From Archaeoglobi archaeon (lineage in GTDB: Archaea; Halobacteriota; Archaeoglobi; Archaeoglobales; Archaeoglobaceae), in NCBI GenBank assembly GCA_029259335.1, contig JAPDIY010000004.1, positions 1 through 32,053 on the forward strand: a stretch of 32,053 nucleotides of DNA, in the 5' to 3' direction. The position numbers were made by a program, and so were the translations under genes. The notes under the pieces are model-generated. The model was given only the letters and a program-made list of their open reading frames with translations, was not told where the DNA came from and did no database searches. Below, piece after piece: positions 1-6,697 of this stretch (its first letter is position 1; every line of letters begins with the position of its first letter).

Positions 1-250
1 CGATAATTCTTGTGTCGTTGTCTATTGGCTTTGGTTCCATTCCGAAGCGTTTTCTCAGGTTTACTATGGTAGTGATCTGCCCACGAAGGTTTATCACTCC
101 CTCTATGAACTCAGGAGCATTGGGGATTGCTGTTATCTCCTCTGCTCTGATTATCTCTTTAACCTGAGAAGTTTCAACTCCGTATCTCTCGTTGCCGAGG
201 TTGAAGATTACTACCTGCAGCGTTGAGCGGGCTGAATCCATACCCTTCAT
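1..250 (-). CDS. cheW: CheW adaptor protein (cheW1), cut by window edge
   Basis: This is the N-terminal ~83 codons of a CheW coupling protein, which links CheA to MCP receptors in the cytoplasm. Reading the minus strand from the ATG at 250 (alternative ATG at 241, better placed behind a GGGAG site) gives the CheW core, with FNLGNERYGVE, EFIEGVINLRGQI and NLRKRFGMEPKP visible. The rest lies beyond position 1. It follows MCP1 by 11 nt, so the two form an MCP-cheW pair like MCP2-cheW2 at 5478-3878. About 94% of its bases match cheW2 (13 differences that I counted over 222 aligned bases), which points to a recent duplication. CheW identity is clear; the exact start is less certain. Confidence 0.9.
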   Translation of the reverse strand, partial: MKGMDSARSTLQVVIFNLGNERYGVETSQVKEIIRAEEITAIPNAPEFIEGVINLRGQITTIVNLRKRFGMEPKPIDNDTRII

Positions 251-261
251 ACTCCCTACGG

Positions 262-1650
262 TTATATCCTGAAATTATCGTCAATTATCCTAATTGTCCG
301 CTCAGCAGAGCTTGCAGTCTGCTCGACACTCGCGGTAATCTGCTGAACCGCTGCCGTCTGCTCCTCTATCGCAGCGGAAGTCTCTTCTGCTGACGCTGCC
401 GATTCTTCGGCTGTCGAAGCGACTTCATCAACATTCCTTGCAATCTGTTCAACCCTCTTTAATCCCTCATCAGCCTGCCTGACGATTTCGTCCAGTTTTT
501 CTCCAACTTCTCTGATCATCCTCCCGATTTCAGTGTTCCTCTGCAAGGCTGACAGCACTTCCTTTGAACCCACTTCAGACTGCTCGTAAGCACGCTGCGT
601 AGCATCAGTTACCTTCTGAGTTTCAGAAAGAACCGTCATCACAATCTCGTTTATCTCCTCGGTACTCTTCCTGCTCTCTTCAGCAAGCTTTCTAACTTCA
701 TCTGCAACGACAGCAAAACCTCTTCCGTGCTCTCCTGCTCTCGCAGCCTCAATGGCTGCGTTTAATGCGAGGAGGTTTGTCTGATCTGCTATGGACTTGA
801 TTTTTTCCGAAACCTTGTCTATATTCTTAACTGCCGCATCAAGCTCCTTCACGATCTCAGCTACACCATTCACTTCCTTCACAATCTCCTCTATATTCTG
901 TTGTGCTCTCCTGCCCTCCTCCTCCGCAAGTTGCGCATTTTCAACGGCTTTCCTTGCGAATTCTGCAGAAGTTTTAGCCTCATCGGTAAGTTTTCTGATG
1001 TTTTCTACCACGTTCTTCGCTTCTGCTGCGGTCTCGTTTGCAATGCGGGAAAGATTCGCTGCTCCCTGAGCCATTTGCTGCGACGCTGCACTTATCTGCT
1101 CCATACCAGCGTTTATCTGGCTCACCGCTTCCTTAATCTCCTTCATCCCAGTCGTGTTTTCCTCTCCAATACGCTTCATTTCGACAACAAATCCTTGCAT
1201 ACTTTCTCCGAGTTCATCAAGTGCCCTGGAAAATGCCGCAAATTCGCCTTCCATTCTTACATCCGCTCCCACCCTCCTCGTCAAGTCCCCTGCAGCATAG
1301 CTCTTTACAATCTCTATACCCTCCCTTATCGGCACAACAATTGCATCTATCAACCTATTTACATTCTCCACAAGCTTTGCGTAGTCCCCATAAGCCGCAA
1401 CGCTCGCTTTAACATTCAGATTGCCCTTCGCAGCCTCGTCGGCAACTCTGAGGATTTCTGCAAACAGCGCCCTCATATCGTCGACAAAGGAGTTGAACTC
1501 CTCGAACATCGCTGCAACGTCTCCGCTGTACTTCTCCACCGGAAGTTTTACGCTGAAATCTCCCCTTTTCAGCCTCGATATTGCGCTGGCGAACTCCTTA
1601 AGTACTTCACCACTCATACCGAATTCCGAACTCCCAACCACACTGCTCAT
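262..1650 (-). CDS. Methyl-accepting chemotaxis protein MCP1, soluble, two HAMP-like repeats
   Basis: A 462-residue receptor that would signal to CheA through CheW. No hydrophobic segment is visible, so it is cytoplasmic. Residues ~20-70 and ~88-150 each look like a HAMP unit ([11 protein letters not shown] and [12 protein letters not shown] are the DIV-like anchors). Residues ~165-455 are the methyl-accepting coiled coil, with the signalling hairpin tip [25 protein letters not shown] split around E/A-rich methylation helices. There is no PAS, GAF or dCache domain, so what it senses is unclear. A TATA box lies 21-30 nt upstream of the ATG, implying a leaderless transcript. cheW1 follows by 11 nt. 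About 130 bases over the hairpin are nearly identical to MCP2. Confidence 0.95.
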   Translation of the reverse strand: MSSVVGSSEFGMSGEVLKEFASAISRLKRGDFSVKLPVEKYSGDVAAMFEEFNSFVDDMRALFAEILRVADEAAKGNLNVKASVAAYGDYAKLVENVNRLIDAIVVPIREGIEIVKSYAAGDLTRRVGADVRMEGEFAAFSRALDELGESMQGFVVEMKRIGEENTTGMKEIKEAVSQINAGMEQISAASQQMAQGAANLSRIANETAAEAKNVVENIRKLTDEAKTSAEFARKAVENAQLAEEEGRRAQQNIEEIVKEVNGVAEIVKELDAAVKNIDKVSEKIKSIADQTNLLALNAAIEAARAGEHGRGFAVVADEVRKLAEESRKSTEEINEIVMTVLSETQKVTDATQRAYEQSEVGSKEVLSALQRNTEIGRMIREVGEKLDEIVRQADEGLKRVEQIARNVDEVASTAEESAASAEETSAAIEEQTAAVQQITASVEQTASSAERTIRIIDDNFRI

Positions 1651-1670
1651 AAGAAGAAGTGTAAAACAAC

Positions 1671-1746
1671 AAGTATAAAATTTTCGTGTAACAATATAAT
1701 TTCAGTAAAAAATTTCAGTGTAAAAGTGACGAAATGTAATTTCAGG
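1671..1746 (-). promoter_or_regulatory. MCP1 promoter with TATA box and repeated TTTCAG elements
   Basis: On the minus strand TTTTATACTT (1680-1671) is a good archaeal TATA box about 25 nt before the ATG at 1650. Upstream of it, plus-strand AATTTCAGT occurs at 1698-1706 and 1711-1719 (period 13), with a third AATTTCAGG at 1738-1746. The third copy forms the perfect inverted repeat GAAAT-GTA-ATTTC at 1731-1743. The same half-site recurs at other motility promoters in the window. An activator site just upstream of BRE/TATA is the inferred role; this spacer also serves the regulator gene at 1871. Confidence 0.6.
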
Positions 1747-1825
1747 GTTACAATTTTGCATGTTCTACAGCGTATCTCACTTTAGTATTCTCCATTCGAT
1801 TTCATATTTTATGAAAAAAACTTAT

Positions 1826-1848
1826 CTTGTAAGACGACTAATATTCAT
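1826..1848. promoter_or_regulatory. Candidate operator shared with 5956-5978
   Basis: The core GTAAGACGACTAA (1829-1841) sits between a TATA-like TTCATATTTTAT (1801-1812) and the proposed GTG start at 1871, roughly over the expected transcription start. A 23-bp stretch matches 17 of 23 bases at 5956-5978, in the opposite orientation relative to the paralogous regulator gene there. A near-palindromic autoregulatory operator is the inference. Confidence 0.4.
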
Positions 1849-1870
1849 CCCCAAGCTGGAGGTGCGAGAA

Positions 1871-2155
1871 GTGCTTGATGTCGAGTTGCATGATAACAGA
1901 TACAGAAGAAGAACGGAGATCCTGAAGATACTGGCAAGAAGTGGTGTCGGTGACATACTCTCCAGCCTTGAAGCCAGCCCTCGTAAATTCTCCCAACTGA
2001 TGTTTGAGACGAAGCTGAACCCGGGAATGCTCAGCAGACACTTAAAAACACTGACAGAGCACTCCATTATAGAGAAAAACTCCGATATCTACGAGCTGAC
2101 TGAAAAAGGCCGCATACTTTTCGAGATTCTTAAAAAAATAAATAAAATATTTTAA
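1871..2155 (+). CDS. Small winged-helix transcriptional regulator (copy 1)
   Basis: A ~94-residue DNA-binding protein of the ArsR/HxlR-like winged-helix type. The segment FETKLNPGMLSRHLKTLTEH is the helix-turn-helix, followed by the wing IIEKNSDIYELTEKG. The ORF track begins at 1760, but GTG 1871 follows a strong GGAGGTG with 6-nt spacing and gives the length of the paralogue at 5948-5676. The paralogue shares F..(L/I)MF..KL.P..L...LK.L..HSI. No ligand or metal-binding residues stand out. It is divergent from MCP1 and shares its upstream region. A role in controlling the motility genes, as EarA does for archaellum operons in methanogens, is possible but unproven; I cannot tell whether this belongs to the EarA family. 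Confidence 0.75.
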   Translation: MLDVELHDNRYRRRTEILKILARSGVGDILSSLEASPRKFSQLMFETKLNPGMLSRHLKTLTEHSIIEKNSDIYELTEKGRILFEILKKINKIF

Positions 2156-2195
2156 TTTATTTTTACAATATCTACCTATACAATTCACAAAGGAG

Positions 2196-2213
2196 TTTCA
2201 TTTTTGAAATTTT
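2196..2213. promoter_or_regulatory. 18-bp inverted-repeat element, copy A
   Basis: TTTCATTTTTGAAATTTT contains the perfect inverted repeat TTTCA-N4-TGAAA and is identical to 5571-5588 in the MCP2 promoter. It overlaps the TTG start (2204) that the ORF track gives for the CheW-PAS gene. Because the same bases are plainly non-coding at 5571, this argues that the true start of that gene lies further downstream. Confidence 0.5.
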
Positions 2214-2293
2214 CGAATAGTATTGTATCTCCAAGCAAAAAAATTATACTGTCTGAATCCTACAGTATACACCTCCAGAGAAGGGCGCGGAGT

Positions 2294-3856
2294 GTGAATA
2301 CCGTGACCGAAGTATTGATCTTCAATCTTAACGGCACAAAATGTGGGATTGAGGTACCTCAAATTAAAGAAATTATCAGGACTGAAAGAATAACGGTGAT
2401 TCCTAACACCCCGGATTTCATTGAAGGTGTAATCAATCTTAGAGGCCAAATAATCACAATAATCAATCTCAGGAAACGCCTTGGAATGGAGGCGAAAGGC
2501 ACTGACAGCAGTACATATACTGTAATTCTGGAGGGAAAATGGGGGACTGTGGGTTTGATCGTTGATGACGTTAGCGAAGTAGCGGAGATACCAGCAGAGG
2601 ATGTAACCGCTATACCAAGCATAGAACGTGAAAAGTTCTTCAAAGGTGTCGGGAAACTTCCTGATGAATCGCTGGTTCTCCTCATAGATCCAGAAAAAAT
2701 TTTGCATACCTGCTCACTTGATGCTTCCACAATTCTTAACCTACTGCATGATCCGATAATAATTCACGACGGTAAAAAAATTCTATTCGCCAATCAGAAA
2801 GCATTGGATTATTTCAGATCAGAAGAAGTAAGCGACATCATCGAACTCATTCATCCTGACTACCGACATTCGGCAAGAAACCGGATTGAAAGAGCGTTGA
2901 GGGGTGAGAATGTTGAGCCAGCTGAAGAGCTATTTGTCATGCCGGAAGGAAAGAAAATCTGGTTTGAGGTCAGTCACAACCCGATTCCCGGAGAGAACAT
3001 CATTATTACGAGTGTCTTTAGAGATGTCACCGACAAAAAACTGGTAGAACAAAAAAATACAGTCGATGTGATCGGAGTTGTGAATAGAAACGGAGCATTT
3101 GTATACGCTAATCCACAGATAACTGAGAGTCTCGGGGTTAGTCCAGTTGGAAAATTTCTTTCCGATGTACTTCCCTCAGATACTTCCAAACACGCGCTGC
3201 AGTCTATAAGAAATGCTATAAATGGAAACAAAATCGTTGTTTCCCAAGATGGTAACGAAGGGCGCTTTATCAAATACTACATTCCGCTTAACTCTGCAGA
3301 CGAAAAACATTGTCTAATTCTGTCTCAGGAGAAAACAGATTTCGTAAAACAGAGAATGCTACTCAGAAAGGCAATAGAATTAAATGAGATGATGGCAAAA
3401 GCAAAAAACCGAGAAGAACTGGTAAGAAAAACGGAAGAAATTCTTGCAAACTATAAGACGAGAATTTCCGATCATCCTGAAGACTTAAGTTTCGCCATAA
3501 ACCACAATGGCAGGAGATACGGTCACTTAAACGTAAAATCGGATCTGGATGATGACGAGAAGTATATGTTCAGGATACTTGTAAAAAACCTAGGGTTTGC
3601 GTTAAAATCTATTGAATATAAGGAAGAAAAGGAAAAACTGCTTGAAAAACTCTCGGAGAATATAGAAGTCATAGCATATCTCGTCGACAGGATAAGAAAC
3701 CCGCTTGCAGCAATAATGGGCTATGCTGAGTTCATCGAGAATAAAGAGTTGAAGCAAAAAATAGTTAGTCAGGTTGAGAGAGTTGTCGATATTATTTCCA
3801 AGCTTGATGTTGCTTGGATAAACTCAGAGGAGGTTTTGGAAAAAATTACAAATTAG
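2294..3856 (+). CDS. CheW-PAS-PAS-pseudo-histidine-kinase fusion
   Basis: About 520 residues. Residues 1-145 are a complete CheW domain (VINLRGQIITIINLRKRLGM, GVGKLPDE). Two PAS-like domains follow at ~145-250 (DPIIIHDGKKILFANQKAL) and ~255-350 (VNRNGAFVYANPQITESLG). A weak GAF-like stretch is next, then a C-terminal helical pair (~445-520) resembling a kinase DHp domain: VDRIRNPLAAIMGYAEF. The phospho-accepting histidine expected at that motif is absent and no ATP-binding domain follows, so it should not be a kinase. It probably docks on CheA/MCP arrays through CheW and brings a PAS-sensed signal. Start choice: GTG 2294 gives a normal CheW N-terminus and has a TATA-like AGTATACAC about 28 nt upstream; TTG 2204 and GTG 2303 are alternatives. 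Its 3' end converges with cheW2, 21 nt apart. Confidence 0.85.
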   Translation: MNTVTEVLIFNLNGTKCGIEVPQIKEIIRTERITVIPNTPDFIEGVINLRGQIITIINLRKRLGMEAKGTDSSTYTVILEGKWGTVGLIVDDVSEVAEIPAEDVTAIPSIEREKFFKGVGKLPDESLVLLIDPEKILHTCSLDASTILNLLHDPIIIHDGKKILFANQKALDYFRSEEVSDIIELIHPDYRHSARNRIERALRGENVEPAEELFVMPEGKKIWFEVSHNPIPGENIIITSVFRDVTDKKLVEQKNTVDVIGVVNRNGAFVYANPQITESLGVSPVGKFLSDVLPSDTSKHALQSIRNAINGNKIVVSQDGNEGRFIKYYIPLNSADEKHCLILSQEKTDFVKQRMLLRKAIELNEMMAKAKNREELVRKTEEILANYKTRISDHPEDLSFAINHNGRRYGHLNVKSDLDDDEKYMFRILVKNLGFALKSIEYKEEKEKLLEKLSENIEVIAYLVDRIRNPLAAIMGYAEFIENKELKQKIVSQVERVVDIISKLDVAWINSEEVLEKITN

Positions 3857-3877
3857 CGAAATCTGCAAATGATTGGG

Positions 3878-4354
3878 TCACGAAACTGCTGGCAACTCTT
3901 CCTCGCTCAGCACCTTCTCCAGGTCAATCAAAATCAGCAGGCCATCTGGCAGTTTTCCCACGCCTTTAAGGAACTTTGATTCTGTTCTTGAGGTTATTAT
4001 ACTCGGAAGCTCATCGATGTTTTCCTTCGAGAGGTACTTCACCTCCGTTACGGTGTCAACCATCATCCCTATGGTGTTTCCTTCGTTCTCAAACACGATA
4101 ATTCTCGTGTCGTTGTCTATTGGCTTTGGTTCCATTCCGAATCGCTTTCTCAGGTTTATTATTGTTGTAATTTGCCCACGGAGGTTTATCACTCCCTCTA
4201 TGAACTCAGGAGCATTGGGGATTGCTGTTATCTCCTCTGCTCTGATTATCTCTTTGACCTGAGAAGTTTCAACTCCGTATCTCTCGTTGCCGAGGTTGAA
4301 GATTACAACCTGTATCGTGGAGTTCTGAGAGTCCATCTGGAACATTAGCATCAC
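3878..4354 (-). CDS. cheW: CheW adaptor protein (cheW2)
   Basis: A full-length CheW of 158 residues, the usual family size, made only of the SH3-like CheW fold. Visible hallmarks are VVIFNLGNERYGVETSQV, FIEGVINLRGQITTIINLRK and FLKGVGKLPDGLLILIDLEK. It couples CheA to receptors in the cytoplasm. It follows MCP2 by 8 nt and must be co-transcribed with it. The start is ambiguous among ATGs at 4354, 4351, 4345 and 4336; the extra N-terminal residues are not part of the fold. It is close to cheW1 at the nucleotide level and more distant from cheW3 at 13247. Confidence 0.95.
   Translation of the reverse strand: MMLMFQMDSQNSTIQVVIFNLGNERYGVETSQVKEIIRAEEITAIPNAPEFIEGVINLRGQITTIINLRKRFGMEPKPIDNDTRIIVFENEGNTIGMMVDTVTEVKYLSKENIDELPSIITSRTESKFLKGVGKLPDGLLILIDLEKVLSEEELPAVS
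4096..4317. repeat. Duplicated cheW block, second copy of 1-222
   Basis: Aligning 1-222 with 4096-4317 without gaps gives 13 mismatches by hand count (about 94% identity). Both belong to cheW genes directly after an MCP gene, so the MCP-cheW pair was duplicated within this locus. Confidence 0.9.
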
Positions 4355-4362
4355 CTAAAAAA

Positions 4363-5478
4363 TTAAGTGAGGTTTCTGAATCTCTTCATCAGAGCTTCCA
4401 TGTTCTCCTGCGCCAGCTGCAGCAGCCTCTCAGAGCCGTTTGCTATCTGCTGGACTGCTGCTGTCTGCTCCTCTATTGCCGCAGATGATTCCTCACTTGC
4501 GGCAGCAGACTCTTCAGCAGTCGAGGCGACTTCCTCAATGTTCTTCACGAGAACCTCAAGTTTCTCGACACCTCTCTGAGACTCCGCAGCAACCTCACTG
4601 AGCATTTTGTCTATTTCATCCACCATCTTCCCGATCTCTTCCGCCATTTTCAGTGCCTCGTTAATCCTCTCTCCACCCTCATTGGACTCAGTCTTCGCTT
4701 TTCTCACAGCCTCTATAACTCTGTGAGTTGCTTCTGTGACGCTGGCAACTATCTGGGCAATTTCCTCCGTGCTCTTTCTGCTTTCTTCAGCAAGCTTTCT
4801 AACTTCATCTGCAACGACAGCAAAACCTCTTCCGTGCTCTCCTGCTCTCGCAGCCTCAATGGCTGCGTTTAATGCGAGGAGGTTCGTCTGATCAGCTATG
4901 GACTTGATTCTCTCAGTTACCTTTCCAATGTTCTTGACCGTTTCATTCAACTCCTCTACAATCTGCCCTGCAACATCAATCTCGTTCATCAGCTCCTGAA
5001 GTTTGTTAATCGCCACCTCTCCACTCTCTCTCGACCTATTCGCATACTCCATTGCATTGTTTGCGTACTTGCTGGACTCAGCTATATCTTGGTTCAGCTT
5101 CTCAAACAGATCCATTGTCTCCTTGATCAGAGCATGAGAGTTATTTGCCAGTCTCGACAGATTTTCAGCTCCAGTTGCTATTTGCTGAGATGCTGAGCTT
5201 ATCTGCTGCATTCCAGCATTTAGCTGACTTATTGCCTCCATATTTTCCTTAGCCATCTCCTCAGTTTCTTTCATAGCCTCTGCTACCTCACCGAAAAGTG
5301 TGCCGAGTTCCTCTGCAAGAGTGTTTATAAGCTCGAAAATTCTGCCATACTCGGCATCCTCGACTCTCTCAAGTCTAACACTCCAGTTCCCAGACAAAAG
5401 TTCCTTAAGTGCGTACTCCACCTGCTGCAGATACTGACTCTGCATCCTGTGCTCAACTTCAACAACTTCTGAACTCAT
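4363..5478 (-). CDS. Methyl-accepting chemotaxis protein MCP2, short and soluble
   Basis: A 371-residue receptor, short for the family. It has no membrane segment and no recognisable sensor domain. Residues ~20-60 ([22 protein letters not shown]) resemble a single HAMP unit, and the remainder is the methyl-accepting coiled coil with tip [25 protein letters not shown]. It ends in the adaptation-helix pattern [15 protein letters not shown]. Signalling to CheA via CheW is the family role; the stimulus must come from a partner or a cytoplasmic cue. The ATG at 5478 follows GGTGGAG preceded by a run of eight G. It heads an MCP2-cheW2 pair, and its promoter carries the TTTCATTTTTGAAA element. Confidence 0.95.
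   Translation of the reverse strand: MSSEVVEVEHRMQSQYLQQVEYALKELLSGNWSVRLERVEDAEYGRIFELINTLAEELGTLFGEVAEAMKETEEMAKENMEAISQLNAGMQQISSASQQIATGAENLSRLANNSHALIKETMDLFEKLNQDIAESSKYANNAMEYANRSRESGEVAINKLQELMNEIDVAGQIVEELNETVKNIGKVTERIKSIADQTNLLALNAAIEAARAGEHGRGFAVVADEVRKLAEESRKSTEEIAQIVASVTEATHRVIEAVRKAKTESNEGGERINEALKMAEEIGKMVDEIDKMLSEVAAESQRGVEKLEVLVKNIEEVASTAEESAAASEESSAAIEEQTAAVQQIANGSERLLQLAQENMEALMKRFRNLT
4778..4907. repeat. MCP signalling-hairpin segment nearly identical to 671-800
   Basis: The 130 bases encoding the hairpin in MCP2 differ from those in MCP1 (671-800) at only 3 positions by hand count. The flanking parts of the two genes are far more diverged, and the corresponding segment of the five-PAS MCP has many synonymous differences. 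Gene conversion or a recent copy of this segment would explain it. Confidence 0.85.
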
Positions 5479-5487
5479 GTAGCTCCA

Positions 5488-5495
5488 CCCCCCCC
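5488..5495 (-). repeat. Run of eight G in the MCP2 leader
   Basis: Plus strand CCCCCCCC, so the MCP2 mRNA would read G8-TGGAGCTAC-ATG. The tract directly abuts the ribosome-binding site GGTGGAG. Changes in its length by slippage could alter translation; this is inference. Confidence 0.6.
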
Positions 5496-5540
5496 GACTT
5501 TTTGAACAAGATTTCGATTGTAGATTACTTTCTTGAAACT

Positions 5541-5588
5541 AATATATAATATATTCCTTCATAAAAGAAATTTCATTTTTGAAATTTT
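5541..5588 (-). promoter_or_regulatory. MCP2 promoter with TATA box and TTTCA-N4-TGAAA element (copy B)
   Basis: On the minus strand AATATATTATATATT (5555-5541) is the TATA region, giving a leader of roughly 40 nt. Directly upstream are GAAATTTC (5567-5574) and the 18-bp TTTCATTTTTGAAATTTT (5571-5588), identical to 2196-2213. The position just upstream of BRE/TATA matches that of archaeal activator sites. Binding is inferred. Confidence 0.6.
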
Positions 5589-5675
5589 TAACAAGTAAAT
5601 ATTATAAAGCGAAAAACCATCGAATAAGTATCCAAGACAGATCAAATGTAAGAAAGGTTGGAAGAAACCAGCCAA

Positions 5676-5948
5676 TCAAAGCGCATTCACGACTTCCAGT
5701 AAAATACGGAGTACCTGCTCACCTTTTGAAGTTAAAATGTACTTCCCCCCATTTTTGCTGACTATGCTGTGGGTTATAAGAACTTTTAGCAGTTTATTCA
5801 GAACGCTCGGACTCAGCTTAGATCCAAACATTATTTCCGTAAATCCTGCAGGATTTCTACTTAAAACTACCAGAATTTTAAGCGACCCGGGATGTGTTAC
5901 GGCTTTATAAGCTTCCAGCTTCCCGTCAATGTCCTCTATACTGAACAT
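5676..5948 (-). CDS. Small winged-helix transcriptional regulator (copy 2)
   Basis: About 90 residues, paralogous to the regulator at 1871-2155. FGSKLSPSVLNKLLKVLITH is the recognition helix region, followed by the wing SIVSKNGGKYILTSKGEQ. The N-terminus HPGSLKILVVLSRNPAGFTEIMF matches the ArsR/HxlR-type first helices. The ORF track starts at 5978, but ATG 5948 aligns with the proposed start of copy 1 and leaves the shared 23-bp element (5956-5978) upstream as non-coding DNA. Each copy lies beside an MCP gene, so a local regulatory role is plausible. No effector-binding domain is present. The start is uncertain because only a weak GGAAAG precedes 5948. Confidence 0.7.
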   Translation of the reverse strand: MFSIEDIDGKLEAYKAVTHPGSLKILVVLSRNPAGFTEIMFGSKLSPSVLNKLLKVLITHSIVSKNGGKYILTSKGEQVLRILLEVVNAL

Positions 5949-5955
5949 AACTTTC

Positions 5956-5978
5956 CTAGTAAGTCGATTAAGGTACAT
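5956..5978. promoter_or_regulatory. Candidate operator shared with 1826-1848
   Basis: The core GTAAGTCGATTAA (5959-5971) matches GTAAGACGACTAA at 1829-1841 in 11 of 13 bases, and 17 of 23 over the full stretch. It lies between a TATA-like ATTAATATG (rc of 5977-5985) and the proposed start at 5948, the usual position for a repressor site. Confidence 0.4.
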
Positions 5979-6020
5979 ATTAATCTTACGGTTCGATAAT
6001 ACTCATCGTAATACATTTTG

Positions 6021-6064
6021 TTTCAAAAATGTAATTCAAAACAAAAAGACCAAACATTTATTAA
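6021..6064 (+). promoter_or_regulatory. vapB promoter region with a diverged TTTCA-N4-TGAAA site
   Basis: TTTCAAAAATGTAA (6021-6034) is a one-mismatch version of the motility element, followed by TTCAAAAC. CATTTATTAAA near 6055-6065 is a TATA candidate about 27 nt before the vapB ATG. The spacer is shared with the divergent regulator copy 2, so the site could serve either gene. Confidence 0.35.
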
Positions 6065-6086
6065 AATTGGAGAAAATAAGTTAAAT

Positions 6087-6275
6087 ATGGAAAAAGAGAG
6101 GAAGGATGTAATAGTCTCTTTTAGGATTCCCGAATATCTTAAGTCGGAAATGGAGAAGATAGATATTAACTGGAGCGAGTTCCTTCGGGAGAAAGTGGAG
6201 GAGAAAATAAAGCTCGAAAGAATGAAAAACGTATGGTCGGAAATAGAAGCTATAAGAGACCTGATTCAGCGGTGA
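6087..6275 (+). CDS. vapB: VapB-type antitoxin
   Basis: A 62-residue protein with a ribbon-helix-helix-like N-terminus: DVIVSFRIPEYLKSEMEKI gives the strand and first helix, and NWSEFLREKVEEKIK the second. The C-terminal helix (RMKNVWSEIEAIRDLIQR) would wrap around the toxin. RHH antitoxins bind their own promoter and neutralise the partner VapC RNase. ATG 6087 is chosen over the track start at 6018 because the family fold begins right after it and a TATA box lies about 27 nt upstream. The TGA overlaps the vapC ATG (TGATG). I assigned the family from pattern, with the toxin partner as strong support. Confidence 0.8.
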   Translation: MEKERKDVIVSFRIPEYLKSEMEKIDINWSEFLREKVEEKIKLERMKNVWSEIEAIRDLIQR

Positions 6276-6697
6276 TGGGTGTGATAGCCGATGCGTCGGT
6301 TGTCTACGAATTACTTTTCGGTAAGCAAAACGGTGAATACCAAAAGCTCAAAGAGATGATCACTGATGGAAAAATAACGCTGAGAATTCCCGATACAGTC
6401 AGATACGAAATTTTCGAGACTATTATAAAGAAGAGGGTCGAGCCGAAATACCTTCAACGATTACTTTCTCTTATCACCCAATTCTTGGAATGTGTAACTG
6501 TTGAGATGAATGTCGACCAGCTTTCAAAAGCTGCTGAGCTGTGTAAAAAGCTGGAAGTAAACCTGTCGTCTGCAGCGTGCCTGATCCTCGCAACCACATT
6601 CGGTGAGTTATACGTTACAGCCGATACCTCAGTCGCGGATAAGCTAAAAAAGAATGGATATCCTGTCCTCCACATTAAGGAGCTCTTCTCTATTTAG
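6275..6697 (+). CDS. vapC: VapC-type PIN-domain toxin ribonuclease
   Basis: A 140-residue PIN-domain protein. The acidic active-site residues are visible: D in VIADASVVYELL near the N-terminus, E in DTVRYEIFETI, and D in LYVTADTSVADKLKK near the C-terminus. VapC toxins cleave tRNA or rRNA with bound Mg2+ and are held inactive by VapB. ATG 6275 overlaps the vapB stop codon, the normal arrangement for a translationally coupled pair; the upstream start in the track (6233) would run far into vapB. Its 3' end overlaps that of cheR by 8 nt in convergent orientation, so the module abuts the end of the chemotaxis operon without a spacer. Confidence 0.85.
   Translation: MGVIADASVVYELLFGKQNGEYQKLKEMITDGKITLRIPDTVRYEIFETIIKKRVEPKYLQRLLSLITQFLECVTVEMNVDQLSKAAELCKKLEVNLSSAACLILATTFGELYVTADTSVADKLKKNGYPVLHIKELFSI

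Noticed and set aside
901-1785. 294-aa plus-strand ORF opposite MCP1
   Set aside because: It is antisense to a clear MCP gene, has no family pattern, and runs across the MCP1 promoter; it is the shadow of MCP coiled-coil codon use.
2198-2707. 169-aa minus-strand ORF opposite the CheW-PAS gene
   Set aside because: Antisense to a well-defined CheW domain, with no recognisable pattern.
5579-5761. 60-aa plus-strand ORF upstream of the regulator copy 2
   Set aside because: Its start lies inside the TTTCATTTTTGAAATTTT element and its end overlaps the regulator in antisense; no domain seen.
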